Source: Pseudomarimonas arenosa (GTDB lineage: Bacteria > Pseudomonadota > Gammaproteobacteria > Xanthomonadales > Xanthomonadaceae). From it: 64,000 nt of DNA. The stretch lies in NCBI RefSeq assembly GCF_014841215.1, contig NZ_JACYTR010000006.1:1-64000 (forward strand). Direction: 5' to 3'. The notes below the pieces were generated by a model. That model was not told where the DNA came from. It did no database searches and saw only the letters and a program-made list of their open reading frames with translations. A program made the translations under genes and the position numbers. Positions within the stretch are counted from its first letter, which is position 1, and every line of letters starts with the position of its first letter. This document shows, piece by piece, positions 34,744-43,680 of the stretch.

Positions 34744-35172
34744 ATGCATACGGTTCGCCAATTGCTCGAAGCCAAGGGGCGGGAGGTTTTCGCCATTGAC
34801 CCCGAGCAGCCGGTGCTGGCCGCGCTGCAAATGATGGCCGACCGCCACTGCGGTGCCTTGCTGGTGATGCAGGGCGATGAATTGAAAGGCCTGATTTCTG
34901 AGCGTGACTACGCGCGTAAGGTGATTCTGATGGGGCGCTCCTCGGCCGAAACGCCGGTCTGGGAGGTCATGAGTCAGGACTTGCATACCGTGTCGCCCGA
35001 CCGCACAGTGCACGGCTGCATGAAGCTGGTGACCGAGAAGCGCATCCGGCATTTGCCGGTGGTCGAGGCAGGCAAGGTGGTCGGCGTGCTGTCGATCGGC
35101 GATCTGGTGAAAGCTGTGATCGAAGATCAGCAGGAAGAGATCGCCCAGCTGCAGGCCTATATCAGCGGCTAG
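34744..35172 (+). CDS. CBS-domain protein
   Basis: The 142-residue protein consists of two CBS domains: VFAIDPEQPVLAALQMMADRHCGALLVM...LKGLISERDYARKV, then LHTVSPDRTVHGCMKLVTEKRIRHLPVV...VVGVLSIGDLVKAVI. Tandem CBS domains bind adenosyl ligands such as AMP, ATP or SAM; the partner of stand-alone forms is usually unknown. The ATG at 34744 has GGAG 8 nt upstream. A promoter-like TTGGCC / TATCAT pair lies at 34683-34712. Confidence 0.9.
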   Translation: MHTVRQLLEAKGREVFAIDPEQPVLAALQMMADRHCGALLVMQGDELKGLISERDYARKVILMGRSSAETPVWEVMSQDLHTVSPDRTVHGCMKLVTEKRIRHLPVVEAGKVVGVLSIGDLVKAVIEDQQEEIAQLQAYISG

Positions 35173-35219
35173 CAGACTTGGTCCGGTGTGGGCCGAGTTC
35201 ACAAACGAGTCAATACACC

Positions 35220-35759
35220 ATGGACGGAACCGAAGCAGCGCTGAAGGCGCTGATCGAGCGTTTTGGAGCCCGTGTTCGGGCCCAGATTCGCCAGCATCGG
35301 CTGGATCAGCACGGCATCGACATCGACGATGTTGAACAGGAGGTGCATATCCGCCTGTGGAATGCGCTCAGCCGTGACCCAAAAGCCCAGCTTCCTGCGT
35401 CTTATATCCAGAGAACGGTGATGAGTGTTCTGGTCGACGCGGTGCGTCGCGCAGAAGCGCGTCCGGCCGAGCCCCTGCCCGAGGCAGAAGAGCAGGCTGG
35501 CGAGGCGATGGCGACCGACGAGGCGCGTGACCCGCAACGTTTGGCCCTGGATGGCCAGGTGACCGACTCGCTGCTGCGCTGCATCGGGGAAATCCCGGAG
35601 CGCCGGCGCCGGCCGCTGGAGCTGTATCTGCAGGGATTCACCGTGCCGGAAGTGGCAGAGATTTGCGAATTGACCTTCGATGCGGCGCGCAAGCTGGTGT
35701 ATCGAGGGCTGGATGAAGTGAAAGCCCGCATGCGGGAATCAGGTTGGGAGTCGACATGA
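35220..35759 (+). CDS. Sigma-70 family (ECF-like) RNA polymerase sigma factor
   Basis: The 179-residue protein has a sigma2-like region (GIDIDDVEQEVHIRLWNALSRD, then SYIQRTVMSVLVDAVRRAEAR) and a sigma4 helix-turn-helix (IPERRRRPLELYLQGFTVPEVAEICELTFDAARKLVYRGLDEVKARM). Its stop codon overlaps the next start in an ATGA. I see no target gene in the operon, so it probably acts on a distant regulon. Confidence 0.85.
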   Translation: MDGTEAALKALIERFGARVRAQIRQHRLDQHGIDIDDVEQEVHIRLWNALSRDPKAQLPASYIQRTVMSVLVDAVRRAEARPAEPLPEAEEQAGEAMATDEARDPQRLALDGQVTDSLLRCIGEIPERRRRPLELYLQGFTVPEVAEICELTFDAARKLVYRGLDEVKARMRESGWEST

Positions 35760-36217
35760 ACGAAGAACAGATCCGGCAAATTTGGCAGTCGCGGGCGCGT
35801 TCCGGGGCGGCAATGGACCAGGCTGCGCAGATCTTTTCCGACCGTGCCGATCAACGCGCGGCTGGCGTTGCAGCGGTGGCAGCTGATGCCCGCGCGGCGG
35901 TGCTGGCGCGTGTGGTGCTGGCTCTGCGTGAGGATGCCGAAGCGCTGGAGCGTGGCGTAGCTCAGCTGCGCAGACCGAAGCTGCTCAAGACACAGTTCCG
36001 TTGGGCGATGGCCGCCTCACTGGGCGCGCTGGCGGTACTGTTTGGGGCGCTGCAGTTCAATCCGTCTGCGCCGCCGATGCACGGCGACGAGGCGGTCAAC
36101 GTCACTCAGGCTGAGAAGATCCTGACGGGATCGTTTGAGAGCACTGGCGGCGATACTCCTGCCACAGCTGACGCGGCGCCGAACAAGTCGGTGTTTTCCG
36201 CGGGTTTTGATTCCTAG
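35756..36217 (+). CDS. Small single-pass membrane protein, likely anti-sigma partner
   Basis: The 153-residue protein has a helical N-terminal part (MNEEQIRQIWQSRARSG ... RAAVLARVVLALREDAEALERGV), one hydrophobic helix (about 83-98, WAMAASLGALAVLFGAL) and a short low-complexity tail. Overlap with the sigma gene (ATGA) and topology suggest an anti-sigma factor. I see no cysteine or zinc motif and no recognised family, so this is inference from position. Confidence 0.65.
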   Translation: MNEEQIRQIWQSRARSGAAMDQAAQIFSDRADQRAAGVAAVAADARAAVLARVVLALREDAEALERGVAQLRRPKLLKTQFRWAMAASLGALAVLFGALQFNPSAPPMHGDEAVNVTQAEKILTGSFESTGGDTPATADAAPNKSVFSAGFDS

Positions 36218-36265
36218 CTTTCGATTCTGCCGCCTGACTGCGGCGCTGCTCTGCTGAAGACAGTT

Positions 36266-37870
36266 TCATCCGACACTCACACTGCTGGCATGTTCGCGGG
36301 TGGCGCTAAAGCGCACCGCAGGCGCGCGTTCCTGGGCTAGTTGCAGGTTCACCCGGGTAGGGGCGAGGTAGACCAACTCACCTGCCGCGTCCAAAGCCAG
36401 ATTCATGATGTTCTTTTCCTTGAACTCGTCCAGCTTCTTCGGATCATCACAGTGCACCCAGCGCGCAGTGGCAATCTGCGCTTGGTCAAACTGAGCGTCG
36501 ACGTTGTACTCGTCTTTCAGCCGATACGCAACCACATCGAACTGCAGGGAGCCGACCGCGCCCAGAATCAACTCGTTACCGAGCAGGGGACGGAAGAACT
36601 GGGTGGCCCCTTCTTCGCTCAACTGAGCCAAGCCTTTCTGCAGCTGTTTGAGCTTCAGCGGGTCGCGCAAACGGGCGCGGCGGAACAGCTCCGGGGCAAA
36701 GTTCGGGATGCCGGTGAAGGCCAGGGTCTCACCCTGGCTGAAGCTGTCACCGATCGAAATGGTGCCGTGGTTATGAATACCGATCACATCACCCGGGTAG
36801 GCAGTTTCCACGATATCGCGGTCTGAGGCCATGAAGGTCAACGCGTTGGCCAATTTGACCTCCTTGCCGGTGCGCGTTTGCATCACCTTCATGCCGGCGT
36901 CAAAGCGGCCCGAGCAAACGCGCAGAAAGGCCACGCGGTCGCGATGCTGGGGATCCATATTGGCCTGAATCTTGAACACGAAGCCGGAGAAGGTCTCCTC
37001 GACCGGATCGACTTCGCGGCCGGTGGTGGCGCGCGGTTTCGGCGACGGCGCATGCTCGACAAAGAAGTCGAGTAACAACTGCACGCCGAAATTGTTCACC
37101 GCCGAGCCGAAGAACACCGGGGTCTGCTTGCCGGCCAGATAGGCCTCCAGATCGAACGGATGGCTGGCGCCCTGCACCAGTTCCAGTTCGTCGCGCACCT
37201 CGGCCAGGGCGGCCTCGCCGATGCGCTTGGCTAGCTCCGGATCATCCAGCGAGGCAAAGATGGTGCTGTCCTGGCGGGTGAAATTACGCCCCGGCTCGAA
37301 CAGGTGCACCTCACCGGTGATCAGGTGGACCACGCCTTTCAGGCGTTGGCCCATGCCGATCGGCCAGGTGACCGGCGCGCACTGAATGCCCAGTACCGAC
37401 TCGACTTCGTCGAGCAGGTCGATTGGATTCTTGCCTTCGCGGTCGAGCTTGTTGATGAAGCTCATGATCGGTGTGTCGCGCAGGCGGCAGACTTCCATCA
37501 GCTTGATGGTGCGCTCTTCCACGCCCTTGGCGACGTCGATCACCATCAAGGCGGAGTCGACTGCGGTCAGCACGCGGTAGGTGTCCTCGCCGAAGTCGGC
37601 ATGGCCCGGGGTGTCGAGCAGGTTGACGATGCGGCCCTCGTAGGGGAACTGCATCACCGAGCTGGTCACCGAGATGCCGCGCTCCTTTTCCAGCGCCATC
37701 CAGTCCGAGGTCGCATGGCGCGCCGCCTTGCGGCCTTTCACCGAGCCGGCCATCTGAATGGCTCCGCCGAACAGCAGCAGCTTCTCGGTCAGGGTGGTCT
37801 TACCCGCGTCGGGATGGGAAATGATGGCGAACGTGCGGCGGCGCCGGGTTTCGCGTAGATGATCAGACAT
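36266..37870 (-). CDS. prfC: Peptide chain release factor 3
   Basis: RF3 is a GTPase that removes RF1/RF2 from the ribosome after termination. The protein (534 residues from ATG 37870) has G1 [20 protein letters not shown]3 [15 protein letters not shown]4 [10 protein letters not shown] and the C-terminal RF3 region, all in family order. Three residues of open frame precede the chosen ATG (GTG at 37879). Confidence 0.97.
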   Translation of the reverse strand: MSDHLRETRRRRTFAIISHPDAGKTTLTEKLLLFGGAIQMAGSVKGRKAARHATSDWMALEKERGISVTSSVMQFPYEGRIVNLLDTPGHADFGEDTYRVLTAVDSALMVIDVAKGVEERTIKLMEVCRLRDTPIMSFINKLDREGKNPIDLLDEVESVLGIQCAPVTWPIGMGQRLKGVVHLITGEVHLFEPGRNFTRQDSTIFASLDDPELAKRIGEAALAEVRDELELVQGASHPFDLEAYLAGKQTPVFFGSAVNNFGVQLLLDFFVEHAPSPKPRATTGREVDPVEETFSGFVFKIQANMDPQHRDRVAFLRVCSGRFDAGMKVMQTRTGKEVKLANALTFMASDRDIVETAYPGDVIGIHNHGTISIGDSFSQGETLAFTGIPNFAPELFRRARLRDPLKLKQLQKGLAQLSEEGATQFFRPLLGNELILGAVGSLQFDVVAYRLKDEYNVDAQFDQAQIATARWVHCDDPKKLDEFKEKNIMNLALDAAGELVYLAPTRVNLQLAQERAPAVRFSATREHASSVSVG

Positions 37871-38062
37871 GCGATTCACAACGTGCGGCAGCGGCCGGTA
37901 CCGAAGGGCGCGAATTTTAGCTCAGTCCGTGGCCTCAGCAAGCCGATTTCTGCACAGACGCCCAAAGTGGGCCGTCTGGTCTGACCAGAAACAGCGCTGA
38001 ATTTCACGAAAACGCAACCTCCAGGCATTGCAATGGCCGGCTTTCCGCCTGAGGTGTTCGCC

Positions 38063-39475
38063 ATGCACGCACGTCCACTCGCCACTGCCATTGCCGTGGC
38101 GCTAGCCCCGGGGTTGCTCCTGATCGCTGCCGCTGCCCAGGCAGCGCCTGACCCGGCCGATGCGCGATCACTCGACTCGGTGGAAGTGAAAGGGCAGATC
38201 TTCTATCGCGACCGTACCGATGAGCCGGCGACCTTGGTCTACGACCTGGAATACTTCCAGCGCTTCGAGCCGCTGACCGTCGGCGACATGCTGAAGCGCG
38301 TGCCGAGCGTGGCCTTTCTGTCTGACGTGCTGGAATACGATGGCGTGCGCCTGCGTGGGCTTGACCCGGGCTATACGCAGATTCTGATCAACGGCAAGCG
38401 CGTGCCGGGCGGCGGCTTCGATCGTTCCTTCTTTGTCGATCGAATTCCTGCTGAGCTGGTCGAGCGCATCGAGATCATTCGTTCGGCCAGTGCCGATCGC
38501 AGCGGTGATGCGGTGGCGGGTTCGCTGAACATCGTGTTGCGTGACGGCTATGCCCTGGAAGGTGGCTATATCCGCGCCGGTGGACTGCACTACAACGATG
38601 ATGAGTTCGAGCCCAGCGTGAGTGCGGTCTGGGGTGGTGAGGCCCTGGGAGGTCGGCTGCTGCTGGGTGCCAATGCACAAGGGCGGCGCAATCCGAAGCA
38701 GAAGTACAGCCAGCGCTTCGATGAGCCAAACGGCGAACTCGATAACACCGAAGTGCAGACCGATGTGCGCAGCGGTGAGGACTATAGCTTCAACGCCGAC
38801 TATTCGACCGAGGTCGGCGAAGGTCGTCTGGCCCTTAACGCGTACTTTGTTCGCACCGATCGGTTGCAGGATGAAGATTCTGTCGAGTTCGTCGAGGGCA
38901 TCGAAACCCCCGACAATATCGATGTGGTGAACATCAATGATCTCGATATTCGCACCGACAACTGGTCGATCGGCAGTGAGTACGAGTTTCCGATGGCCGG
39001 CGGTGAGACCCGAATTCGGTTCGGCCTTGCCGGTTTCGACGACCGCCAGGACGAGCTGGAAGACGAATTCGAGTATCTGCGCGATGATCTGCCGTTTCCC
39101 GATGATGATCGTTTCACCGGTGATCGGGTTGTGCTCGATATCGAAGACCGCGAATTCAGCGCCGAGCTACGTCACGAACGCGATGTGGCTGATATGAAGC
39201 TGAAGTTTGGTGTCGACTACACGCGCAAGGGGCGTGATACCTCGATACTCAGCGCGCGCAACCGCTTCAACATTCCCGACGCGCCGGCGCCGCGGCCGAC
39301 CATTCCTGGCGATTTCAATGAGTTTGAGGCCGAACCCGGTGGCATCAACACCATTGACGAAGATCGCGTTGAGCCATTCGTCAAGTTGAACGGCGAGAGC
39401 GGCGCCCTCGAATGGCAGGTCGGCTTGCGCTATCAGTACACCGATCTGGACATCTTTGACGCCACCGTCGAATGA
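38063..39475 (+). CDS. TonB-dependent receptor, N-terminal part (split gene)
   Basis: The 470-residue product carries the signal peptide (MHARPLATAIAVALAPGLLLIAAAAQA), a plug domain (TVGDMLKRVPSV, VRLRGLDPGYTQILINGKRVPGGGFDRSFFVDRIPAELVERIEIIRSASADRSGDAVAGSLNIVL) and about half the barrel. It stops at a TGA right after LRYQYTDLDIFDATVE, where receptors normally continue. The remainder is the next reading frame (39472-40245), shifted by one base and overlapping by 4 nt. By comparison with related receptors about 20-30 residues between the two parts also seem missing, so an internal deletion with frameshift is the simplest explanation. It precedes a phytase-like gene. Confidence 0.85.
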   Translation: MHARPLATAIAVALAPGLLLIAAAAQAAPDPADARSLDSVEVKGQIFYRDRTDEPATLVYDLEYFQRFEPLTVGDMLKRVPSVAFLSDVLEYDGVRLRGLDPGYTQILINGKRVPGGGFDRSFFVDRIPAELVERIEIIRSASADRSGDAVAGSLNIVLRDGYALEGGYIRAGGLHYNDDEFEPSVSAVWGGEALGGRLLLGANAQGRRNPKQKYSQRFDEPNGELDNTEVQTDVRSGEDYSFNADYSTEVGEGRLALNAYFVRTDRLQDEDSVEFVEGIETPDNIDVVNINDLDIRTDNWSIGSEYEFPMAGGETRIRFGLAGFDDRQDELEDEFEYLRDDLPFPDDDRFTGDRVVLDIEDREFSAELRHERDVADMKLKFGVDYTRKGRDTSILSARNRFNIPDAPAPRPTIPGDFNEFEAEPGGINTIDEDRVEPFVKLNGESGALEWQVGLRYQYTDLDIFDATVE

Positions 39476-40245
39476 CCTTTTCGTTGGCGCGCAGCATGCG
39501 TCGTGCCGGGTTCGACCAGCTCTCTCCGGCACTGCTGGAGGGCGAGCTGGGCGACAACGACTTGTTGGGCAACCCTGAGCTTGAGCCGGAAGATGCCTGG
39601 GGGCTGGACCTGGGCTACGAAATGCGCCTGGGTCGCGACGGCATCATCGGCGTCAATGCCTTCTATCGCGACATCAAGGATCTGATCGAGCTGGCCAATA
39701 CTGGGCTGGAGGGCGACGAAGGCCCCGGAACCTTCGTACTGCAGCCGCGCAATACCGGCAACGGTGAGGTATGGGGCGTGGAGCTTGATGTCTCCACTCC
39801 GCTGAGCGCCCTTGGTTTGGACAATACCGGCGTATTCTTCAACTACTCGTGGCTGGACAGTGAGATCGACGACGTCTTTGGTCGCCGTCGCTTCAACGAT
39901 CAGTCGGACTATGTGTTGAATGTCGGCTTCATTCAGGAGCTGCCGGACCTGGCTGCTTCCTTCGGCCTGACCTACCGCGAACAGGGCGATGCCTTCGGCC
40001 GTATCGTCGGCGAAGAAATCAGGACCAGCTACGACGGTGATCTCGAAGCCTTCCTGGAGAAGCGTCTCGGTGAGCAGTGGACGGTCAGGCTCACCGGCTC
40101 GAACCTGCTCGATGCCTCGAAGGACGAAGTGTTTGATAAGTTCAACACGATCGAAGAACAGATCGAGCGCGACTACGACGAGTACGAGCTGGAGACGGAA
40201 ACCGGCGGCCGCGTCTATCAGCTGATGTTCCGCTATTCGTTCTAA
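39472..40245 (+). CDS. TonB-dependent receptor, C-terminal part (split gene)
   Basis: The 257-residue frame begins MTFSLARSMRRAGFDQLSP, a motif normally internal to receptor barrels. It continues through LELDVSTPL and typical barrel strands to a terminal VYQLMFRYSF with the expected C-terminal Phe. It has no signal peptide and cannot reach the outer membrane alone. Its ATG overlaps the stop of the upstream fragment as ATGA. No further stops or frameshifts interrupt it, so the lesion is recent, an assembly error, or an unusual coupled split. Confidence 0.8.
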   Translation: MTFSLARSMRRAGFDQLSPALLEGELGDNDLLGNPELEPEDAWGLDLGYEMRLGRDGIIGVNAFYRDIKDLIELANTGLEGDEGPGTFVLQPRNTGNGEVWGVELDVSTPLSALGLDNTGVFFNYSWLDSEIDDVFGRRRFNDQSDYVLNVGFIQELPDLAASFGLTYREQGDAFGRIVGEEIRTSYDGDLEAFLEKRLGEQWTVRLTGSNLLDASKDEVFDKFNTIEEQIERDYDEYELETETGGRVYQLMFRYSF

Positions 40246-40318
40246 GCCTTCGACCGCGCATATCAGGGCGGCCAGCTAGTTGGGTCGCCCTGCGTCATTC
40301 TGATCCAGGAGATTCACC

Positions 40319-41494
40319 ATGAGCATGATTCGCTCGCTTCTTGCCTTGGCCATCAGCAGCGCTCTGCTGACCGCCTGCAGCCCCGCCGAACAGGCCGCGC
40401 CTGCGCCTGCTGCAACGCCCAAGCCCCAGGCTGCTGCCGTGCAGCCGGCGCCCGCCGAGCAGGCCGAGCCAGATGAGGCCGAGGACGTTACCACCGTTGA
40501 TTCGGGTGTTAAGTATGAAGCTATCGCCGAGGCCTTTCTGACTGCCTCGACCCCGGACGACAATATCGATTCGCCGGCCAGCTGGCAGGCCGAAGATGGC
40601 AAGACCTGGCTGATCGGCAGCGCCAAGGGCACGCACAAGCTGGTGATCTACGACGGCGATAGCGGCGCGACCCTGCAGACCTTCGGCAAGAAGGGCAGCG
40701 AGCTCGGCGAATTCAAGCGCCCCAACGGCGTGTTCGTGATCGATGATCTGGCCTGGGTGGTGGAGCGCGACAACCAGCGCGTGCAGGTATTGCGTCTGCC
40801 CGCGCTGCAGCCGATCGGCAGCTTTGGTCAGGCCGAGCTGCAGAAGCCCTATGGCCTGTGGCTGCGCCGCAGCCAGACAGGCTTTGAAGTGCTGGTCAGC
40901 GATGCTTTCATGAGCGAAGCCAACGAAGATCTGCCGCCGGCCAACGAACTGCTGGCCCAGCGCTACAAGCGCTATGCGGTGCGTATCGACGGCGAGCAGC
41001 TCAACGCTGAGTTGCTTGGACATGTCGGGGCTACCGATGCGGCCGGTGCCATCCGCATTCCGGAATCGCTGTGGGGCGATGAGCAAAACCAGCGCCTGTT
41101 GCTGGCCGAAGAAGACCAGACCGACGGCACCCGCATCAAGGTCTACAACATGGACTTCAACTATGCCGGCCAGGACATCGGCAAGGATCTGTTTCGTGCC
41201 CAGGCCGAAGGTATAGCGCTGTGGCAGTGCGCGGATGGCAGCGGCTACTGGTTGACCACCGACCAATACAAGGACCGCTCGGTATTCCACGTGTTCGATC
41301 GGCAGAGCCTCGCCCATCTCGGCGCCTTTGCCGGCAACACGGTGTCCAACACCGACGGTGTCTGGCTGCAGCAAGCCGCCACCCAAACCTTCCCCAATGG
41401 TGTGTTCTATGCCGTTCACGACGACCAGGGCGTCGGGGCGTTTGACTGGCGGCATATCGCCCAGACGTTGAAGCTGCGGGAAAGTTGCCAATAG
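40319..41494 (+). CDS. Phytase-like beta-propeller lipoprotein
   Basis: The 391-residue protein has a lipoprotein signal peptide (ISSALLTAC, Cys20 as lipidation site) and an Ala/Pro/Glu-rich linker. A beta-propeller resembling 3-phytases follows: GKTWLIGSAKGTHKLVIYD, KRPNGVFVIDDLAWVVERDNQRVQVLRLP, EGIALWQCADGSGYWLTTDQYKD. Beta-propeller phytases hydrolyse inositol hexakisphosphate and are often encoded next to a TonB receptor, as here. An AGGAG site precedes the ATG. The phytase call is based on motifs and context; activity on other phosphoesters is possible. Confidence 0.78.
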   Translation: MSMIRSLLALAISSALLTACSPAEQAAPAPAATPKPQAAAVQPAPAEQAEPDEAEDVTTVDSGVKYEAIAEAFLTASTPDDNIDSPASWQAEDGKTWLIGSAKGTHKLVIYDGDSGATLQTFGKKGSELGEFKRPNGVFVIDDLAWVVERDNQRVQVLRLPALQPIGSFGQAELQKPYGLWLRRSQTGFEVLVSDAFMSEANEDLPPANELLAQRYKRYAVRIDGEQLNAELLGHVGATDAAGAIRIPESLWGDEQNQRLLLAEEDQTDGTRIKVYNMDFNYAGQDIGKDLFRAQAEGIALWQCADGSGYWLTTDQYKDRSVFHVFDRQSLAHLGAFAGNTVSNTDGVWLQQAATQTFPNGVFYAVHDDQGVGAFDWRHIAQTLKLRESCQ

Positions 41495-41571
41495 GCCTTG
41501 GCGGTGAGCGACTGAAGGTCGCCACCGGTTGGCGGCGCGCAGTTCGCCGGCGGCGTGGCGCAGGGTGACGA

Positions 41572-42348
41572 TCAGGCCTTGGCTTGGGGTGGGCCTGGGT
41601 CGTAACCCTGTCGCGGCGCCTTGCGCAGCTTGGTGAACTCGGAGAGCTCCCAGGGGCGCACGGCAGCCAGCAGGCTGACGCCGTGGCGCTGCTCGATCGG
41701 TAGCGACAGATCGGCTGCGACCAAAGCGTCAAACTGCTTGGCGAATGCCTCCATGCCCTGGTGCAGCTTCTGAATCGACGCAGCTGACAGCATGCCGCCG
41801 ACGAAACGCATGCGCTCGCCCGGACCATCAAACGATGAGGCCAGAAACTCGGTCAGCACGCGCTCGCTGAAATAGCGCTGGATCGGACCATCCTTGCGCC
41901 AGGCAAAATTGCGGGCAGTGCGCAGCTTGATGCGATCAAAGGGCAGCAACTCGATCAGGCCGATGCGCTGCAGGCGCACCAGCAGCAGGGTCAACTGCGG
42001 TTTGCTGAAACGGAAGGTGGTGAGAATTTCGGCCTCTTTCCAGCGGTTCAGCAACAGGAAGGCAGTCAATAGCAGGGCGGGGTCGTTCAGCAGTTCGCGT
42101 TCCTGGGCCGGTGTCAGTTCGGTGACCAAGGGTTGCGCCGCTTGCGCCAGTTCGACAACGTCGGCGATGTCGATGTCGATCCAGTTACAGAGCAGCTCAA
42201 GCCGCTCCAATGACAGCTCTGCCTTGGAGAACAGGCGCTTGATGCTGGCTTCACTCAGGCCGAGCACGTCGGCGGCTTCGGCATAGGTGCGGCCGCGGGC
42301 CCTGAGCGCGCGCTTCAGCGCAGCATGGATGGCTGTGGTCTGATTCAT
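41572..42348 (-). CDS. Helix-turn-helix transcriptional regulator (XRE-like N-terminus)
   Basis: The 258-residue protein has an N-terminal helix-turn-helix (LRARGRTYAEAADVLGLSEASIKRLFSKAELSLERLELLCNWIDID, about 14-60). A larger helical domain follows, with an additional winged-helix-like segment (LNRWKEAEILTTFRFSKPQLTLLLVRLQRIGLIELL) and no recognised ligand motif. It is divergent from the sterol desaturase operon, across a 17-bp dyad next to its own start, so it probably controls itself and that operon. The start at 42348 excludes a long unlikely extension. Confidence 0.82.
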   Translation of the reverse strand: MNQTTAIHAALKRALRARGRTYAEAADVLGLSEASIKRLFSKAELSLERLELLCNWIDIDIADVVELAQAAQPLVTELTPAQERELLNDPALLLTAFLLLNRWKEAEILTTFRFSKPQLTLLLVRLQRIGLIELLPFDRIKLRTARNFAWRKDGPIQRYFSERVLTEFLASSFDGPGERMRFVGGMLSAASIQKLHQGMEAFAKQFDALVAADLSLPIEQRHGVSLLAAVRPWELSEFTKLRKAPRQGYDPGPPQAKA

Positions 42349-42355
42349 GGCTAGA

Positions 42356-42372
42356 GTATCGTCTGATGATAC
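42356..42372. promoter_or_regulatory. 17-bp dyad operator between regulator and sterol desaturase operon
   Basis: GTATCGTCTGATGATAC is palindromic at 14 of its 16 non-central positions. It lies 8 nt upstream of the regulator start codon and 98 nt upstream of the sterol desaturase start, a place suited to autoregulation plus control of the divergent operon. Confidence 0.5.
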
Positions 42373-42469
42373 GTAGCGGTCCATATGATAGTCACATGGA
42401 ATTTCAGGTTGCGTGATGTACTGCTTGCGGCGCAGCGTGTAGTGACCTTGTCCCAGCGTTCCGCCGCCC

Positions 42470-43186
42470 ATGAATCCTGTTTTTGTCGTCGCCATTGCCG
42501 CCGCCCTCATGCTGGCTGTCGAGCAACACATTCCGAACGTTCGCCAGCCCAAGGTGCAAGGGTGGATCGCGCGACTGATCGTATTGAACGCAGTGCAGGT
42601 CGCGATCGTCTATATCGGTGCGCTGACCTGGGACGGCTGGATACCGCAGTGGCACCTGTTCAACGCAGCCCAGCTGTCGACGCCCCTGGGCATCGCCCTT
42701 GGCTATCTGACGGTCACCTTTGTCTATTACTGGTGGCATCGGGCACGACATGAGGTTCCGTTGTTGTGGCGCTGGCTGCACCAGGTGCACCACAGCCCGG
42801 TACGCATTGAGTGTCTGATGAGCTTCTACAAGCACCCGCTGGAAATCTTCCTCAATGGGCTGCTGTCGAGCTGGTTGCTGCATGGGCTGCTCGGCTTGTC
42901 CGCCTCATCGGCCGCAGTCGTGGTGGTCATGACCGGTGTGGCTGAACTGTTCTACCACTGGAATGTTCGAACGCCCTATTGGTTGGGTTTCATCTTCCAG
43001 CGACCCGAGATGCATCGACGTCACCACGCGCGTGATTGGCATCGAAGCAATTACTCCGATCTGCCGATCTGGGATCTGCTGTTCGGTACTTTCGATAATC
43101 CACGCGCCACACCGCCCGCCTGTGGCTTTGCCAACGGTGCGGAGAGAGAGCTGCATCACCTCTTGCTTGGGCGGACGCCACGATGA
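42470..43186 (+). CDS. Sterol desaturase / fatty acid hydroxylase superfamily protein
   Basis: The 238-residue membrane protein has four to five hydrophobic segments and the histidine clusters of this di-iron family: HRARH (His90-His94), HQVHH (His104-His108) and HRRHH in the C-terminal third. The family hydroxylates or desaturates sterols, carotenoids, fatty acids and alkylglycerols, so the substrate is open. It heads a three-gene operon; its stop overlaps the next start (ATGA). Confidence 0.92.
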   Translation: MNPVFVVAIAAALMLAVEQHIPNVRQPKVQGWIARLIVLNAVQVAIVYIGALTWDGWIPQWHLFNAAQLSTPLGIALGYLTVTFVYYWWHRARHEVPLLWRWLHQVHHSPVRIECLMSFYKHPLEIFLNGLLSSWLLHGLLGLSASSAAVVVVMTGVAELFYHWNVRTPYWLGFIFQRPEMHRRHHARDWHRSNYSDLPIWDLLFGTFDNPRATPPACGFANGAERELHHLLLGRTPR

Positions 43187-43680
43187 AGCCTCGTTCCATG
43201 CTGGCTCTCGTCTTCCTGGTTGGCCTCGGCACGACTCAAATGATGGGTGATGTGCTGGGCTGGCCAGGTCTGAAGGGTTTGGCTGCGGCGACTCAAGTGG
43301 CCCCGGCGATGAAGGTGTTCACCGCACACCAGGGCTATGAAACCCACGCCGCACAGTTCGCCCTGCACTGGCGCGATACGGCTGGCGTGGACCATACCCG
43401 TGTCCTCGATCCGACGACCTATTCGCGAGTACGCGGGCCGTACAACCGTCGCAACGTCTATGGCGCGGCGCTTGCCTACGGTCCCGTCCTGCGCCACGAC
43501 TCGCGGACCCGCGCCATGCAGGAGAGCGTCACTCGCTACGCCTTCTGCTCGCCCGGGACATTGCGCAACGAATTGGGCTTGCCAGCCGACGCAAGCCACC
43601 TACGCATCAGCGTCTTGCCGATTCGCACCGATGCTCGCAAGGATCTTGAGTACAGCTGGGAGGTGGGCTGTGACGACTAG
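43183..43680 (+). CDS. Unknown secreted or membrane-anchored protein
   Basis: The 165-residue protein has an N-terminal hydrophobic segment (MLALVFLVGLGTTQMMGDVLG) that may be a signal anchor, then a soluble part (HAAQFALHWRDTAGVDHTRVLDPTTYSRVRGPYNRRNVYGAALAYG). I recognise no family. It is coupled by overlap to both neighbours (4 nt with the sterol desaturase, 11 nt with the HTTM-DCC1 gene), so the three probably act together. Confidence 0.75.
   Translation: MKPRSMLALVFLVGLGTTQMMGDVLGWPGLKGLAAATQVAPAMKVFTAHQGYETHAAQFALHWRDTAGVDHTRVLDPTTYSRVRGPYNRRNVYGAALAYGPVLRHDSRTRAMQESVTRYAFCSPGTLRNELGLPADASHLRISVLPIRTDARKDLEYSWEVGCDD

Noticed and set aside
33832-35202. A 456-codon minus-strand frame across mtgA and the CBS gene
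   Set aside because: Both sense genes have clear families and start sites; the antisense translation shows no domain.
40295-41491. A 398-codon frame antisense to the phytase-like gene
   Set aside because: The sense gene has a lipobox, RBS and propeller motifs; the antisense frame follows from its codon bias.
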